Below, one piece after another: positions 1-13,330 of a stretch of DNA of 64,000 nt. A program made the position numbers and the translations under genes. This stretch comes from Silene latifolia (taxonomy: Eukaryota; Streptophyta; Magnoliopsida; Caryophyllales; Caryophyllaceae). The notes under the pieces are model-generated. The model worked only from the letters and a program-made list of their open reading frames with translations. It was not told the origin of the DNA and ran no database searches. How positions within the stretch are numbered: the stretch's first letter is position 1; each line of letters opens with the position of its first letter. The stretch is from assembly GCF_048544455.1 (NCBI RefSeq), contig NC_133536.1:29080152-29144151 (forward strand), in the 5' to 3' direction.

Positions 1-728
1 TGCAAATTATTACACTCTGAAACTGTTTTAAACATAAGTTGTTGCTCGATTTTGATTTCTTTTTCATTTTAGATTTCTACGTATCTATTGTTGTTTAGTC
101 GTTTGATAGTTTGCGAAACACATTATCGTTATTGTGAATTTCTTACGGTTTCGAATTTTTGATGATAAATTGTTTAGTAGTTTTGACAGTTTGCGAAGTT
201 CAAATTAATATATTCCGAAACTGTTTCGAAGATAGTAGCTCGATTTTGATTTTCTTTTCCTTCAATCTCGATTTCACGTAGTCTGAATCTTTATGTTGCG
301 GTTTCGTCGATTAGTGGATTATAATTTAAAGTTTAATCGCATGTGCCTAATGTAAACAACCTCAAGTGTTTTCAGTGACTTGAGCACTAATTGATTGGTT
401 TTCAAATTTTCTTTGCGTTTTAAATCTGTCTATTCAATGTTTACAAGTTTCCGAGTTGATTATTACTCCATTCGAAAATTTGTTTTAGCTATCATTCTGT
501 GTTTCCTCTACGCCTCAATTTTTTTTCATTTTTTTCTTTTTTGTAATTTTTTTGTGTTGTAATTTGTATCGTCGCATTTTTTGTTAATTCTCGAAACAAA
601 TATTCAGCTACAAGTTGCTAATATATTTGTAGTTGTCATCAGTTTACGAAATTTCTGCAATAATTTTGTTGTGTTGAACTTTCTGTTGGTGACTGACTCC
701 ATTTGATTACTAATTTTCCTTTCTGTAG
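1..728. other. No complete gene seen; probable intron or 5' part of the adjacent gene
   Basis: AT-rich, pyrimidine-biased sequence with no sizeable ORF. It ends in a good 3' splice site (CTGTAG) at 728. It probably holds an intron or 5' UTR of the gene whose exons follow at 729 and 1137. No start codon for that gene could be placed here, so its 5' end may lie outside the window. Confidence 0.4.
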
Positions 729-1628
729 ATAATCTCAATCCACGGCTACAAAAAACTCAGCCACAGGAAGGTAATTTCAGTACTTTTTTTTTGTTTCACT
801 CGTCTTTCGATCAAGTTTTTTAATTCTATGTGAATACGTAGCTCCATTTCAGAGTACATTTTTAATTGTCTGATGCATCATGATGAGCAATAACATGAAA
901 GAATACAGAAGAGCCGATTTGTGATTTAGAGGGGGTTGTGGTTGAATGAGTCGAGTAATTCTGCTCACACTTATCAGTAGGTAGCATAGGCATAGTCGCA
1001 TAGACTATGCTAACCATATAGAGGAACATGATCTAAATCGAAGTAGTTTATCAACATGGACAGAATGCTTTGCCATTATTAAGAATCGCTCTTACTATTA
1101 AGACAACTGATGGAATGTTGTGTTTTCATATGACAGTTGGCTACAGAAGCAGTTGAAGCAATGACCGAGCCAATAAATCCAGCGCGCTCAACACTCAAGG
1201 ATGACATTCCATCATCGACATCAAGCAAAGCAATTGCCACTCTTTCTGAAACAATCAAAGACCTGAAATTGCTCAACTGGCAAGAATGTTCAATTACTTC
1301 AATTAGAACAATCAGCTTCAACACCTGCTTGAACCCCGAAGATGACAATGTTCCTGTTGCTGAAGTAGCCGCCAAGCTGATGGCTCTGAAGAGCAATAAG
1401 AGGTGCAAGCTGTCAACTCCGGTTGATACATCATCTATGACTATGATGAGCAATGGCAATGGGCAGAGCAAGGAGAGCCATGGTTCTGGTGCTTGTTCTT
1501 CTTCTTCCTCCAAGTTGCCTCCCATTGGAATAAAGAAAAAGACGAGAAACAAGAGAGTGTATCTGAAGAAGCTATTATGCAGTCCACATGCAGTAAAAGC
1601 ACTGGCTGCTCCAGTTACTTTCAAGTAA
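729..1628 (+). CDS. Unrecognised plant protein, two 3' exons (partial)
   Basis: Two exons can be supported. The first is 729-770, between CTGTAG and GTAATT, and reads ..SIHGYKKLSHRK. The second is 1137-1628, after CATATGACAG, and ends in TAA. Both are phase 0 and join as ..LSHRK-LATEAVEAMTE. The last exon encodes about 163 residues: an acidic first half with ..LKLLNWQECSITSIRTIS, a Ser-rich stretch (GACSSSSSK) and a basic C-terminus (KKKTRNKRVYLKK) that could be a nuclear-localisation signal. The ORF opens with TTG directly after the acceptor, so 1137 is an exon edge and not a start codon. I do not recognise the family and assign no function. The gene ends about 430 bp from the stop of the convergent E2 gene. 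Confidence 0.5.
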
Positions 1629-2063
1629 TACTCAATCAGAATAGCGAAAAGTAGGCAAATGAGAAGGGATTCAAAAACGTGTCTTTGCTCAAACAAAGTT
1701 ACCGTCACCAGCTCTATCTTGCTTCAGCCGTAGTGGAAGTATCACAAGGAAACTCAACACACCTCTTCAACTAAACTACTATCTCTCGATCAACAATGGT
1801 AAAATAGAACAAAAAGATCAAGTTGAAAGCTTTTTTGAAATAAGCGTTATAATAGTGAATGATAGTACAAGATTAAAGGCATTTGTTTTATGACTGTTAT
1901 GAGAATCATCAGGAAAACTACTACAACCAGCAATTGCAGGCATTTTTGGATAAAATCGCACTGTCACATGTTTCCCTTTCCATGTCCATTAGAAAATGGG
2001 TGGCATCATTTTTAGTTTCAACATACAAAGCAGAGATCCAACTGAAGCGATCAGATCCGTCTG

Positions 2064-5000
2064 TCAAGCACCTGTCGCATATGAGCGCGTCCATTCCTTT
2101 GCTGCAAATAGACAGTGTACAGACTCCAGTGTAAACATACAGTACCAAAAATTATTCTCACATGAATCAAAATTGGCATTGTCATATGGTTTTTTCCGTT
2201 TTAACTGGAGCTAGACACTCATTATTAGGTAACTAAAATATGATGAAATAAAGGAATATGGCTCACTAGTATACAACTCTCGACGCAACATTCAAGATAA
2301 GTCGTCCAGAAAAGTCTTGTGTAGGGCTGTAGGCCGTGCACATACTATGGAGTTTTCTTAGTCGCACACTATATTTGTTTTTAAACTAGACTATACAGGT
2401 TACATTACAAAGGACCACTCATGGTAATGAACAAGGAAAATTGTTCCCCTCTTATTCCCTCTAAATCTCGCCATCCAAAAATGGGTAAGAATGTAAGACG
2501 CCAATAAATCAAGGTCTAAGAACTCAGGTTTTTCCCACGAAAAACAATGGAAAGGAAGAGGATTAAATGTAAGTCAAAGAGCTCAGGTTTTACCCAAAAA
2601 AATAGAGGAAAAGGAATTTACACCAACCTGTTTCCACAGCTTCGACTTCGTTAGTTTTCCAATGCTTTGCAACGTTCTCAGACAAGGGATCATCTGGGTT
2701 GGGGGCACTCAATAGAGCTTGGATGCTGATTCAAGGAAACAATAATTATCAATTGTCCCAAAACAATATATGAATATAAATTGTTTATGACTTTCTACCG
2801 CATACATTGTAATGCCTTTTTCAACATTTGACGAACAACAAGAATGCTGTATCTAAGCATGTGCTCCCTTTAATATCTTATAACAATCACTCAATCCTAT
2901 CATAATACCACCTCATTTAACTAGTAAATTTGATTACTGAGAAAATCTGATCAAGTAAAGCAGAAAATGAAGTCACGGAAGAAGAAGAAATAAAACTTGA
3001 AAAGTTTCAACCAGTTACCTCAACAATACAGTCCGGATCTGGAGAGCTGGGCTCCATTTATCTTTAAGAATGTCTAAGCATATTCTTCCAAGCTGCACCA
3101 GATAAAGATTAATAAACTCCCATTAAATACAACATATCTATAAGTAGAGTGTCCACAAGAGGAATAGGTTTTTCATATTTCAGTCTTCGAACCTTATCAA
3201 TGTTAGGATGGTAGATCTTGGTAAGGAACCGGACCTGTTTTGCAATGAAATAGATCATGAGATTAAAAGTCTCAAAACAAGAAAACAATCTTAATTGGCA
3301 AGTACGGAAGCTTTATATCTCGACCAACGATTTCAGATAGAAGGTATTAAATATGCAGAGGAGCGTTACGGACATGCATGGCTATAAGCTGTGCATGAAC
3401 ACCAAACTGTGACTGTGCTATCAAGGTTGTATTGATTCTATCGGCTGATATCATGATCATGTCTCTAACCAAGATTTAATACCATGAGGAAAATTGAATG
3501 GCACCCATGTAATATTCATAGCAAAGTATGTCCCAAAGATAGAGCTACAAGAAAGCACCAAGAGGTATGGGTATCTAAGATAAATAAGTGTAGGAAATTG
3601 GCTAGTGGATCTCAAGCATATTTAATGGCTGCGGACTCACTAATATACAAGGCTTACTCCAATCATGCAATTGCGGACTCACTAATATGATAGCCTCTAT
3701 GGAGCCTATAGTTGAGGCCTGCCTCACAAAAAGGCAGGGTAAAAGGTATTACAGGTAAACTTGTTGGCTTCTAGAATCACCGAGACCGTAACTAATGCAG
3801 CAAATCACGTTGTTAATAGAATCACAGTAAAGTTCAGTAGCACTGACTAGAACTAAAATAGTAGACATCCTATATAGCCTCTGGTACAGTAAACCTTTAT
3901 AATATTTCTGGTTGCTATTTTTGCACTTACCAATCTTACCCACTCAAAGCATAAACCCAATTTGCAATAATACTCCCTCTAGTTTTGCTGTTTTCAACTT
4001 TCTACAATCGTTGCTTCCTTTCAATCACATTACAACATCATTGCCTTAATCCCAAATTGATTTATATGGCCAGTTAACATGAATCATCATTTCGAACAAT
4101 AAATGACCATTCAACCAAATTCAAGCAGAGAAAACCATTATGTAGCAGGCTCGATACTTCTTAAGTGCTAAAACATTAATCCATTAGACTGTAGACCACG
4201 GCAAGAGTCCCATAGAATGATAACATGACCCAGCAAAGCAACGAGTGTCAGACTGTCAGCCCTCCACTCTGATTACTCCGAAGCAGTTGCAAAATTGCAA
4301 TTAAATCTAAAAAGTTCATAGCTGGCTCAAAGCTTATATATCACTTAATGTTCTATTTTTCGCTATTAGGTGGGTAAATAGCTTTAAAGAGAGAAAAAAA
4401 TACAGCAAAAACAATCTGCAGCTTGCTATGTGAGACTGCAGAAGATCACTCATTCTACCATACGAGTAATACAGAAGATATATGCTTCTGAAATAGATTA
4501 ATTCCACCTCCCATCAATATTGTTAAGGGACTTGGGACTTTAAATCCTCTCATTTTTTTTGGAGAAACAGGGCGACAGGTCGTGATATAAAGAAAATCTT
4601 AATTATAATTGGAATATACGTCCATGGATGCAAGTGTATCATTGCATCAGAGTTTAATATAAGAACAGCCATCTAAAATCTGAAGAGTCCAACATGAAAT
4701 GTACAAGAGAAAGTCCAAAAACAAATGTATGCTACTATGCTAGCAATTTTATGATAAAGACAACAAAATAGGCAACGATAACCTACACGGCTATACTAGA
4801 GAGGCAGAGACCATATAACTACATAAATGTTTTAGCATCATAAGCAAGTCAAGTTACTGAGAAGGGACTATTTTCATTGACGAGCCCTTATCTCCCCTCC
4901 CCCTCTTCTTTGCATTATAACTACACAGAGTCTGAGTTAGTAAAAGCAAGGGTTACCTATCAAAGGAAACCAAAAGTAAACCACCTGAATCAAGCACTTC

Positions 5001-6887
5001 AAATGTTGAAACTTTACAGCATGCAAATTAAAGTACCTTTGGAGGTGCCATAGGGTATTCTTCTGGTAAAAACAACTCCAACTTGAAAACACCCCCTATA
5101 TGTCAAACTTGTAAATTTAGGCCAGAGCACTAAAAAAACAGCAATCACATAAGACAACATGGACAAATGGACAATAGATATAGCGGAAGCATCAACTGAT
5201 CACCCTGAACATTACAGCAAGCATTAAAAATATACAACCCATTAATTTAGTTCAGCTATGGTTCCATTAAGAAAGCAGTCTAGTACTGTAGTATATTACC
5301 CCAGGGCTCAGCGCATGAATGGTAGAAAACAGCAAAAAAGAAGTGGGTTTTCAATTTGTACTTTGTAGCATATAACTTTTAGCTTTTTCACAGATCATCA
5401 TGAGAGATGAGAATATAACACATTAGTGAAAAAGAGACGAAGGAATATAAGATGCATTCTTTCACTGCCATCGGCTGAAGATAGAATTTAGCAATAGGTT
5501 TTTATTTGCCTGCATCCCGTGAACATTTGCTATAATACTGAAACATCTTACATAGTTACATACTTACATGTGATGTAGATTGGCGTAGAGAAAAACCTTC
5601 AGGGAAGGCGAGTAACTAATACAGGTTTGTGTCAAAATCGAAAGCCGAGTCAAACAAATTCAAAAATTTCTAAGATAAAAGAATCAACTTAGAACCAACG
5701 TTGCATGTTAGGGGTCCGGGGAACGGAATCGAGCATGGTAGAAAAGGGTAGTATATGCTACCCATTCTCAAACTTACTCTCAAATTTGCTAAGTTGGATT
5801 TAATGATGAGAAAACGAAGGACTGTTGGTGCCCAATCGACAATATTTGTGTGGCCAACAAAAAATTGATTATAAATAATTAAAATAAATGGCTAAACACT
5901 GCCTTCTAAGAGCACAGTAGTTACTAAACACGCCACTTAATTCTTTACATACAACCCCTCTTAAAAAAATTGTCATGTCTTACAAGAGTAAACCAACGAA
6001 AAGATAGTAGGCCAACATAAAGGGCTTCCGGTGACAACATTTATACCTTCAAGAATCAAGAATAGATTTCATTACGCTATTATCTCTTCCATCATATGCA
6101 TTAACCTTTAGTAATCCTTGCACTTACAGTACGCATCAGAGATGGCAATTGAGATACATTTCATGCAAATGTCCGAAAAATAATACAGCACACGCGAACG
6201 GCCATAAGTTGATGTTAAATCACAACTAATATCCTTTAAACCATGACACACAACCACCAACAACCATATCTTTGACACGCAAAAAAGTGAACAAATGTTA
6301 AATCCCTCCGTCTCCCATTCATTTGTTTACTTTTTATATTCTTTGCGAGGGGTATTTTAATCAAAAGTGAACAAATAATTGGGACGGAGGGAACAAACTC
6401 ATCGTAGCACAATCGAGAACAAGTAGATAAAAAAATTCACCTTCATAGGGAGATTGAGAAGGACCGAGAATCATAACATTAAAATATCGCATGTTTTCTT
6501 CTGATGGTGATGCACTAATCCCAGGAGCTATATCCAAAATTTACCCACCAAAATATACAATTAGACAATACCCACAAAATTTCATGATTAAAGAACATTA
6601 AAAACCAATAAATATTAACAAAATCTCAGGAGTAATTACTGTCACTGAACTGGGTACTAAATAAAGTTACTGTCTTTATAAAAGAACAGAAAAACAAAAA
6701 TTAACCTGGTTCACTAAGCAGACGTTGGGTCTCCTGTTAAATCAAAGAGTAACATAAACACAGAACAACAATCAATTAAAACCCAAAAAAAAAAGATGGA
6801 TCGAATACATACAAGAGGTTAATTTTAATTAAGCGAAGAAGAAGAATTAACCTTGATGATCCTTCGAGGGAGATTGCTGTTAGCCAT
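2064..6887 (-). CDS. UBC36: Ubiquitin-conjugating enzyme E2, UBC13 type (UBC35/36-like), 8 exons
   Basis: Spliced product is 153 aa, the usual length for plant UBC13. Exons (minus strand): 6852-6887, 6706-6733, 6441-6527, 5037-5095, 3193-3234, about 3019-3092, 2628-2725 and 2064-2101; all introns are GT-AG and phases fit. Readable motifs in order are [40 protein letters not shown], the HPN motif in IYHPNIDK, then LGRICLDIL with the catalytic Cys (about residue 89). The end is [12 protein letters not shown]; Arabidopsis-type proteins end LYASGA. The Met in EEYPMAPP matches the RING-contact Met of Ubc13. From family knowledge, UBC13 with a UEV partner builds Lys63-linked ubiquitin chains in DNA-damage tolerance and signalling, in cytosol and nucleus. 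Intron 4 (about 1.8 kb) and intron 3 (with a Stowaway MITE) are long. UBC35 and UBC36 cannot be told apart here, so the symbol is family-level. The exact edge of exon 6 is set by phase. Confidence 0.93.
6303..6391. mobile_element. Stowaway-type MITE in UBC13 intron 3
   Basis: An 89-bp stretch with inverted ends: TCCCTCCGTC.CCATTCATTTG on the left and AACAAATAATTGGGACGGAGG on the right. This CTCCCTCCGTCCC-ATTTGTT signature is typical of plant Tc1/mariner Stowaway MITEs. It lies between exons 3 and 4 of the E2 gene and should be spliced out. The flanking TA is not clean. Confidence 0.7.
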
Positions 6888-7106
6888 TAATGATTAATGT
6901 GATTGAGAAAGTTAAACCAATGTGAGATCAGGATTTAGAAAGCAAAGAGAAGATGGAGAAAGGGAGAGGAGTAAATAAGCAATCAAAGGGATTGGGAAAG
7001 GTTTATGGGTAGTAGTGATGTAAGAATGTGCACTATGCTAAAGTACAACACTATAAAGGGTAAAGAATGATTTGGCTTTTTAAGGCTACTAGAGGCAAAA
7101 AAAAAA

Positions 7107-8001
7107 AATGCAAATAGGTCGGGTTAAAGCAGGTCGGATCATACGAGTTTGGATTCTGGTGTGTCAGGCTGGCTGTCAGCAATAGGTTTGGGTTGCTTAC
7201 GGTTTATATCAGGTCATCGTCGAGTCATAATCGGGTGACTAGTCAGATCTGGTCAGTTCGAGTTCTTACCAGGTTAGGTTATAAACATATAAGTATTTTA
7301 TTCTAATTTAATTCAGAATTTCATGTTAAAACCAAATTAGAACCCGATTTATAAATATTGTCGACGTTTTAGTAAATATCGTCGACGTTTTCATTCCAAA
7401 AGACGATAATGCCCTTTGCATAATTACACTATTTTCTCTCTCTAAACAATTTTCTCTCAAATTCTACTAAAAACCAACTACATTTCGATCTCTTATCGCA
7501 TTAAACCAATTAAAAAATGTTAGAAATTAACGCACATCGACTAGAAAACTTAAATAAATTTAAAAAATCGGCAAATAAACGTATTAAACACGGTTTTTTT
7601 TTTAAAAAAAAATGAACTAGCTCATGGACTAAATGTTGAGATTCAACAATCGACCATGGACCAAACGTTGAAAACCAACTTTGCCGTGGTCCAAACGTGG
7701 GAAACCAACGTTGGCCGTGGTCCAAACGTTGGAATCCCACGTTTGGCCATCAAAAAATTCTTCGTGGCCAAACGTGGGATTCCAACGTTTGGACCACGGC
7801 CAACGTTGGTTTCCCACGTTTGGACCACGGCAAACGTTGGTTTCCCACGTTTGGTCCATGGCTGAACGTTAGATCTCAAAGTTTGGTCCATGGTTCAACC
7901 TTGGGGGTACAAATTTCAGATTTATGCAGAAAAATTGCAATGTTTGTTATTACTAAGTCAATACGTGACGTAAATCAATTATCGAATAGATTTAACGCTG
8001 T

Positions 8002-8037
<36 letters not shown>

Positions 8038-8520
8038 AACCAAATAATGAAGCGATTAAGTTGTTTAAGTACGATGATTCGAGATCCGTCGTGTTGTTAA
8101 TTGTTGTTTTTTTTTTTATTTAGTTGAAGTTGAGAGGAAATTTTTCAGAGAGAGAAAGTGTTGGATGAGTGGAAGGGCAGTTATCGTCTTTTTTAAAAAA
8201 AAAAAGGTCGTCGATATTTACTAAAACGTCGTCGATATAAATCAGCCCCCAATTAGAAATGTATTTGTTTACTTTTAAGCTTAAAAAATGAAGATGAATA
8301 TCAATATGGAACCATTATTACATTAATTTTGTGCGGGCCAAAATTGGATTGAGCTAATATCCGGTCACTGGTCAGTTCAGGTCGAGTTATGACAAATATG
8401 GTAGTGTTGGATCGATTTGACATTTGGTCGGGTCATTTTCATGGTTCTATGGAATCGGATTTTGGACAGTTCGGGTCGAGTTTCTCAGATCAGGTCAACT
8501 TTTGACGGTTGTAGGTGTGA
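7107..8520. repeat. GGTCGGGT-rich repeat split by a younger insertion
   Basis: Both flanks of the 908-bp element (7107-7334 and 8259-8520) are rich in GGTCGGGT, CAGGTCGG and GGTCATTTT words. The same words occur in the repeats at 18465 and 23411. This suggests one hAT-like non-autonomous repeat interrupted by the younger element. Ends are not defined precisely. Confidence 0.35.
7343..8250. mobile_element. 908-bp TIR transposon (MITE-like) with 8-bp target duplication
   Basis: The element is flanked by a perfect AATTAGAA duplication (7335-7342 and 8251-8258). The left end CCCGATTTATAAATATTGTC mirrors the right end, which reads GGGGGCTGATTTATATCGAC on the minus strand. Similarity continues through GTTTTAGTAAATATCG and AAGACGATAA for about 100 bp. 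The centre (7650-7890) is a large imperfect palindrome of repeated units resembling CCGTGGTCCAAACGTTGG, plus a run of about 30 A. No transposase ORF: the ORFs here are repeat translations. An 8-bp duplication fits hAT-like mobilisation, though a Mutator-like origin is not excluded. Confidence 0.8.
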
Positions 8521-9435
8521 TTTTGAGAGACTGAGAGAGTATAGAACTAATGGGTCCATGTAAGACCACACCAAGATCAAAGTAGAGTGAATAAGATCAA
8601 ATAAGTCATGGTTCAATCTCAACAAACCAAATTATGCAGTCCAATCTTTGGTTTTTGGTCCGGACCCCGAGTGACCACCCCAGGCCCCAGTTCCCGTGTT
8701 GTTAGCATATTTATAGAGGGAACATCAATTATGTTCATTCACTATTTTATGTCGAGTGTTGGTTGTCAAACACTATTTTATCCATCATTTCTGTCCTAAT
8801 TCTCGCATTCAACTTCCTGGAATTCCCCCGGTGTTGGCACTTTTATAGAAGAAAAAAAGCAATTACGTCAATTCTTTACCTTTTATTTACAACATTAAAC
8901 CTCATATAGCTTGGTTTGGTCTTATTGTGATGCTGCGCGGCTAAAGTCAAATGAGTAGCTCGTAATGAATCAAAATTAAGTGAAGCAAATTCAAATTTTG
9001 GTGATTGGTAAAAGTTGTGGCGAAAATAAAATGAACAGAAGATTAATCTGTTTCAAATTCCGTGCCAAAAAATGTTCACACAGAAGGTACAAAAACAAAA
9101 AAGAGAACAATTCTCAATCAAAGAAAATACACCAGATGGGTTGGAAACTGACGCATAGCCTCAACATTGAGTCACTCTTCAAACTTTATCTTCAAGGGCA
9201 GCCACTAGCGAAGAAGCATATGGCACACAAACCGAACCAAGTTATGCCGATTCATAGCCCTGTTATCTAAAGCAAAACAACATAACATCCCCATTCATCT
9301 TTTCTTATCATTAGCTATATAACACCACCACGGCCTTGTAGATCAAATTTTGCTGATTCACTGCAGAAGTTCAAGAATATCAGATTGTATTTATAAATAT
9401 ATCAATAGTTGAACAAAACTATGGTCAAGGAGAGC
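8521..9435. other. 3' flank of the 14-3-3 gene; no other gene seen
   Basis: Low-complexity AT-rich DNA with short chance ORFs only. The part next to 9436 is expected to include the 14-3-3 3' UTR. No poly(A) signal could be assigned with confidence. Confidence 0.4.
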
Positions 9436-12400
9436 CTAACCAACCTCGGCATCATCACCACCGTGGCCTTTTCCGGCACCATCAACCTTCTGGATTTCAT
9501 CTGAGAGGATCAGTAAGTAAGAACCAGAGTCAATCCTTCCAGCATGGAAAAGTAATAAAAAAAAAAGACGTATAAACTGGAAATTTATGTACTGCTGTTA
9601 ATGCAAGATTGTTCAATAAACTTCAATTACAACCCCCTTAGACTGTAAAACATCCTCACAGAAATGTATTTCATTGATAATGATATACTTAAAGTGACAT
9701 GGAGATAAAAGTGTACAAATTACTCTTAACTCGGTTGCAAGTGTTGGACACGAAATGGTGCAGACACAAATATTTTGTGAAAAAGTTTCATATTCTGGAA
9801 TCTTCAGGACATAATAAGTTAGTAACACAAGTCACCAACATTCATGAAGGGACTAAAATACTAAACAATTGAAATTCAGTCTCATATAGCAATATTTTTT
9901 TTATGATTTATTCCATAAGGAAATATGAATCACGATCAAGACTCAAAAAAATAAATATGAATCACGATCAAGACTCAGTTAGGTAGAAAGAAAGTTTACC
10001 ATTCTCGTCTGTAATGTCAGAGGTCCATAATGTGAGGTTGTCTCTCAGAAGTTGCATGATTAAGGTACTATCCTTGTATGAATCCTCATTCAGAGAATCG
10101 AGTTCTTGGATAGCTTCGTCAAAAGCTGCCTTGGCAAGGTGGCATGCCCTAAGATATTGAAAGAAAGAAAAATACTGAATTATAAGAAGTACAAGAAAAA
10201 CAGCTTCTCACTCTTTCACATGAACAAGGAGAGAACAAACCTTTCAGGGGAATTTTCAATCTCATAATAATATACAGAGAAATTGAGAGCCAATCCCAAA
10301 CGAATGGGGTGTGTAGGGGGCAATTCAGTCTCAGCAGTAGAGGTAGCACTCTGCAGAAATAAGTTACAAACATAAGAAGTTGAAAGAGGTAGACAAATTT
10401 GAATACAGCATAGATGTGTGGTTATCAATATCTGGCCTTATACAGGCATGTTAACTACCAGATAACTGGTTCTTACATTGACAAATGACAGTAAACTCGT
10501 AATGGCCTCCACAAAATTTACAACAACAACATCAAAGCCTTAATCCCAAAATGATTTGGGGTCGGCTGACATGAATCATCCTTTAGAACCGTCCATGTGT
10601 GAACGCACACCTCAAAAATGCGAAAAAATAGAAAAGAGAAAGTGAAAATAATGGCTTCCACAAACTTTAAAGAGTATAATTAGCTCATGTATTATAATGT
10701 TGAATGTCAAAATAATAAACTCGTAGAAACACCGGGATTAACCCTGCCAAATTAATTTGACATGTGCAAGTAAATTCTGGATTTCACGTCATTAAGCACC
10801 CAAGAAAATCTGCTACATGCTAAACATTACCCAATCTAAACTGCACACCTTAGTTGCATTTACTGTCTTTCTACTTGCACATAATCAGGCATGAGCACAA
10901 AGCACCGTGCATGATTAAACAGAAAACAAACAATTGTAAAAAAAAGAAGTTTTGAGTCCCTGACCATAATCTACACGGAATATACACGGAATATAAAGCT
11001 TACAGGCTTACAGCACATGACAAACCACAAGAAATGTCTAAACCAGATTGAAAGGCAATATCGTCAGCAGGGACAGAAGATGGAGAAATTTCATAAACAT
11101 TTGCTTAAATTCAGTGGGAATACTTGTATGCAGATGTATGACTAATAGACAGCAAATGTGAAGGAAGATAAATTTGCCTAAAAGACATTTATGAGAAGAA
11201 GATAAAAAAGTATGAGTAGAGTAAAAGGGACAGTAAGATAATTATGTTATAGTAGCTCACTTCTCATTGTAATCTTGACTACATACTATTGACATGTACA
11301 TGACTCCTATTATTAATCCATCCTTAACTGGAAAAACAGTAATTTCAGGTTTTGGCAGAGGTTTATGAGGATCATTTCAGTTTCGGGGATTTCACCCTGG
11401 TGATCATCGGACATTCAGACCCTTAACTGGAAATGATCAATTTTCTGACAAAATAACATAATGCAAAAGAAAAGCAAAAGAAGGAAACATGTAACAAATT
11501 ACTAAAGACATACATCATAAGCTTTCTTGGACTGATTAGCAGCCTCTGTCTTCTCATTACCGGACTTAAACTCGGCCAGGTACCTATAATAATCCCCTTT
11601 CCTGCAACATGTAAAATGGCACGCCAATCAACCATGTAAGCCTAAACTGATAGGGCAACACCGGGTAATACCAAATATCAATATCACTCTCTATATAGAT
11701 CTAACAAATATGTTAGATAACTTTAGAAGCATGTGACGGGTTGATACTAAAACTCAATAACATCCAACATCCCTCCCTTGTTTTTTCTACAAAATGGAAA
11801 TTTAGACTATAAAGCCCTTACATCTTGTAGTAAAAGACAGTGGATTCGTCTTCAGTGGCAGAAGGAATGAGATGCTCATTGATGACAGTCATGATATCCT
11901 TACAAATGTTGGTAAGCTCAGTCTCGACCTTCTGTCTATACTCCTTAATTCGCTTCACATTCTGCGCATTCCCTTTCCCCTCTTCCTTCTGCTCAATTGA
12001 AGATAGAATCCTCCACGATGCTCTTCTTGCACCTACCACATTCTTATACCCAACTGACAGCAAGTTACGCTCCTCTACTGTTAACTCCACATCAAGTTTT
12101 GCTAAGCTTGTCATCGCTTGCACCATTTCTGAACAACAATTCAGCCATCAATATCACATTGAGCATCCTCATAACTTTCGGAATCACAAATTTACAACGC
12201 CTCAAAATATGACCAACTCCGCAACAGAAAAAACTTCATTTCCGTGAAACATCAATAATCGCAGTTATAAATCAATGGTGTATACCTAGAGTAAAATTAT
12301 GTTCCAATCAACTTGGTTTAATACAAAGTTCACTTGATTTAGATCAGACATGCATTGACAATTTCATATAACTAGGAAATTCAGCAGAAAATAACTTTTG

Positions 12401-13056
12401 CTAATTTCAAATTTCATAATCGATCCAATGCTTTGAGCAGAAAGTGATAGTATTGAAAATGAACAAGCCGCTATAATCTCGCCGATTGTTTTAACTGCAA
12501 CGACGACAAATTGACGATTGTAAATCATTCTCTAATTTTAGGACGAATTCTCTCAACTCTTTAAAACCTAGAATTCGAAGTATAACTAATCAGCAAACAA
12601 AGTCTTATTCTCGATCAATCGGTTACTATGTATTAGCACATGAACATCAAAAAAGGCTCAAAATCATGAATTCAAAGCAAATTACAAACAACACAACATG
12701 CAAAAGTACTAAATTAAGCATAATCAAATCAAGAATCGAAACAAAATTCAGGAAACCAAATTCATGCTATTCAACAATCAGTAAGTCAAAGTTGGCAAAA
12801 AAAAAAAGCAGTAAAACGATAAATTCAAAGGAAATACAAGCAACAAAACATGAACGAAGTAATAAATTCGATTCATAAATCAAACTAAAATTCAGAAATT
12901 TTCATCGATAAAGAAATCATTTCTATCTATGAAGTCAAATGCATTAACACAAAAAAAAAACGAGGACAAGAGAAGGAAGAAACCGTCATAGCGTTCAGCT
13001 TGCTCAGCAAGTTTAGCGGTGTAAACGAAGTGTTCACGTTCTTTAGTGGAAGCCAT
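9436..13056 (-). CDS. 14-3-3 protein, 6 exons, 263 aa
   Basis: Exons (minus strand): 12984-13056, 11822-12128, 11514-11601, 10241-10350, 10000-10148 and 9436-9500. All junctions are GT-AG and the phases sum to 263 codons plus TAG. Visible landmarks: [19 protein letters not shown] at the N-terminus, [20 protein letters not shown] and [15 protein letters not shown] (Lys and two Arg of the phosphopeptide pocket), [10 protein letters not shown] (Arg-Tyr of the pocket), [14 protein letters not shown], and [11 protein letters not shown] before a variable tail ending GGDDAEVG. 14-3-3 dimers bind phosphoserine/threonine motifs in cytosol and nucleus and regulate the plasma-membrane H+-ATPase, nitrate reductase, kinases and transcription factors. 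Six coding exons suggest the plant epsilon group, since non-epsilon members usually have four; that is inference. Nothing looks damaged. Confidence 0.95.
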
Positions 13057-13330
13057 TGATGAAGGTGGAAGTAATTGCAGATCTAAGCAAAGATCAAGTT
13101 TAATTGAATTGATTTAGGGAGAAAAAGTGATTGAAAAAGTTGTCGCTATCGAAAGTGAATAAGAGAACAAAATAAAAGGGTAAGGGTAAGGTGAGATGGT
13201 GGGGAGGAAGTCACTCTCTTGGTACTACTGAGTGCGACACGGGAATCTCTCCATTTCTTTACTTTTTCTTAGGCTCTTTGGTGTGCGCAAGTGGGGATGG
13301 ATGGACTTGGTGGGAGATCAAGGTGATTAA
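13057..13330 (-). promoter_or_regulatory. Upstream region of the 14-3-3 gene
   Basis: This is the DNA just upstream of the 14-3-3 start codon. On the minus strand it is pyrimidine-rich (TTTTCACTCTTTC-like runs), as in plant 5' UTRs. No convincing TATA box was located. Repeats start about 13330. Confidence 0.3.

Noticed and set aside
1883..2148. Overlapping plus- and minus-strand ORFs at the 3' end of the E2 gene
   Set aside because: They overlap the last minus-strand exon of UBC13 (2064-2101) and its 3' UTR; no independent gene evidence.
7510..8047. Six overlapping ORFs with RWFPTFGPR / WETNVGRGPN repeats
   Set aside because: They are translations of the palindromic 18-bp array of a transposon in several frames.
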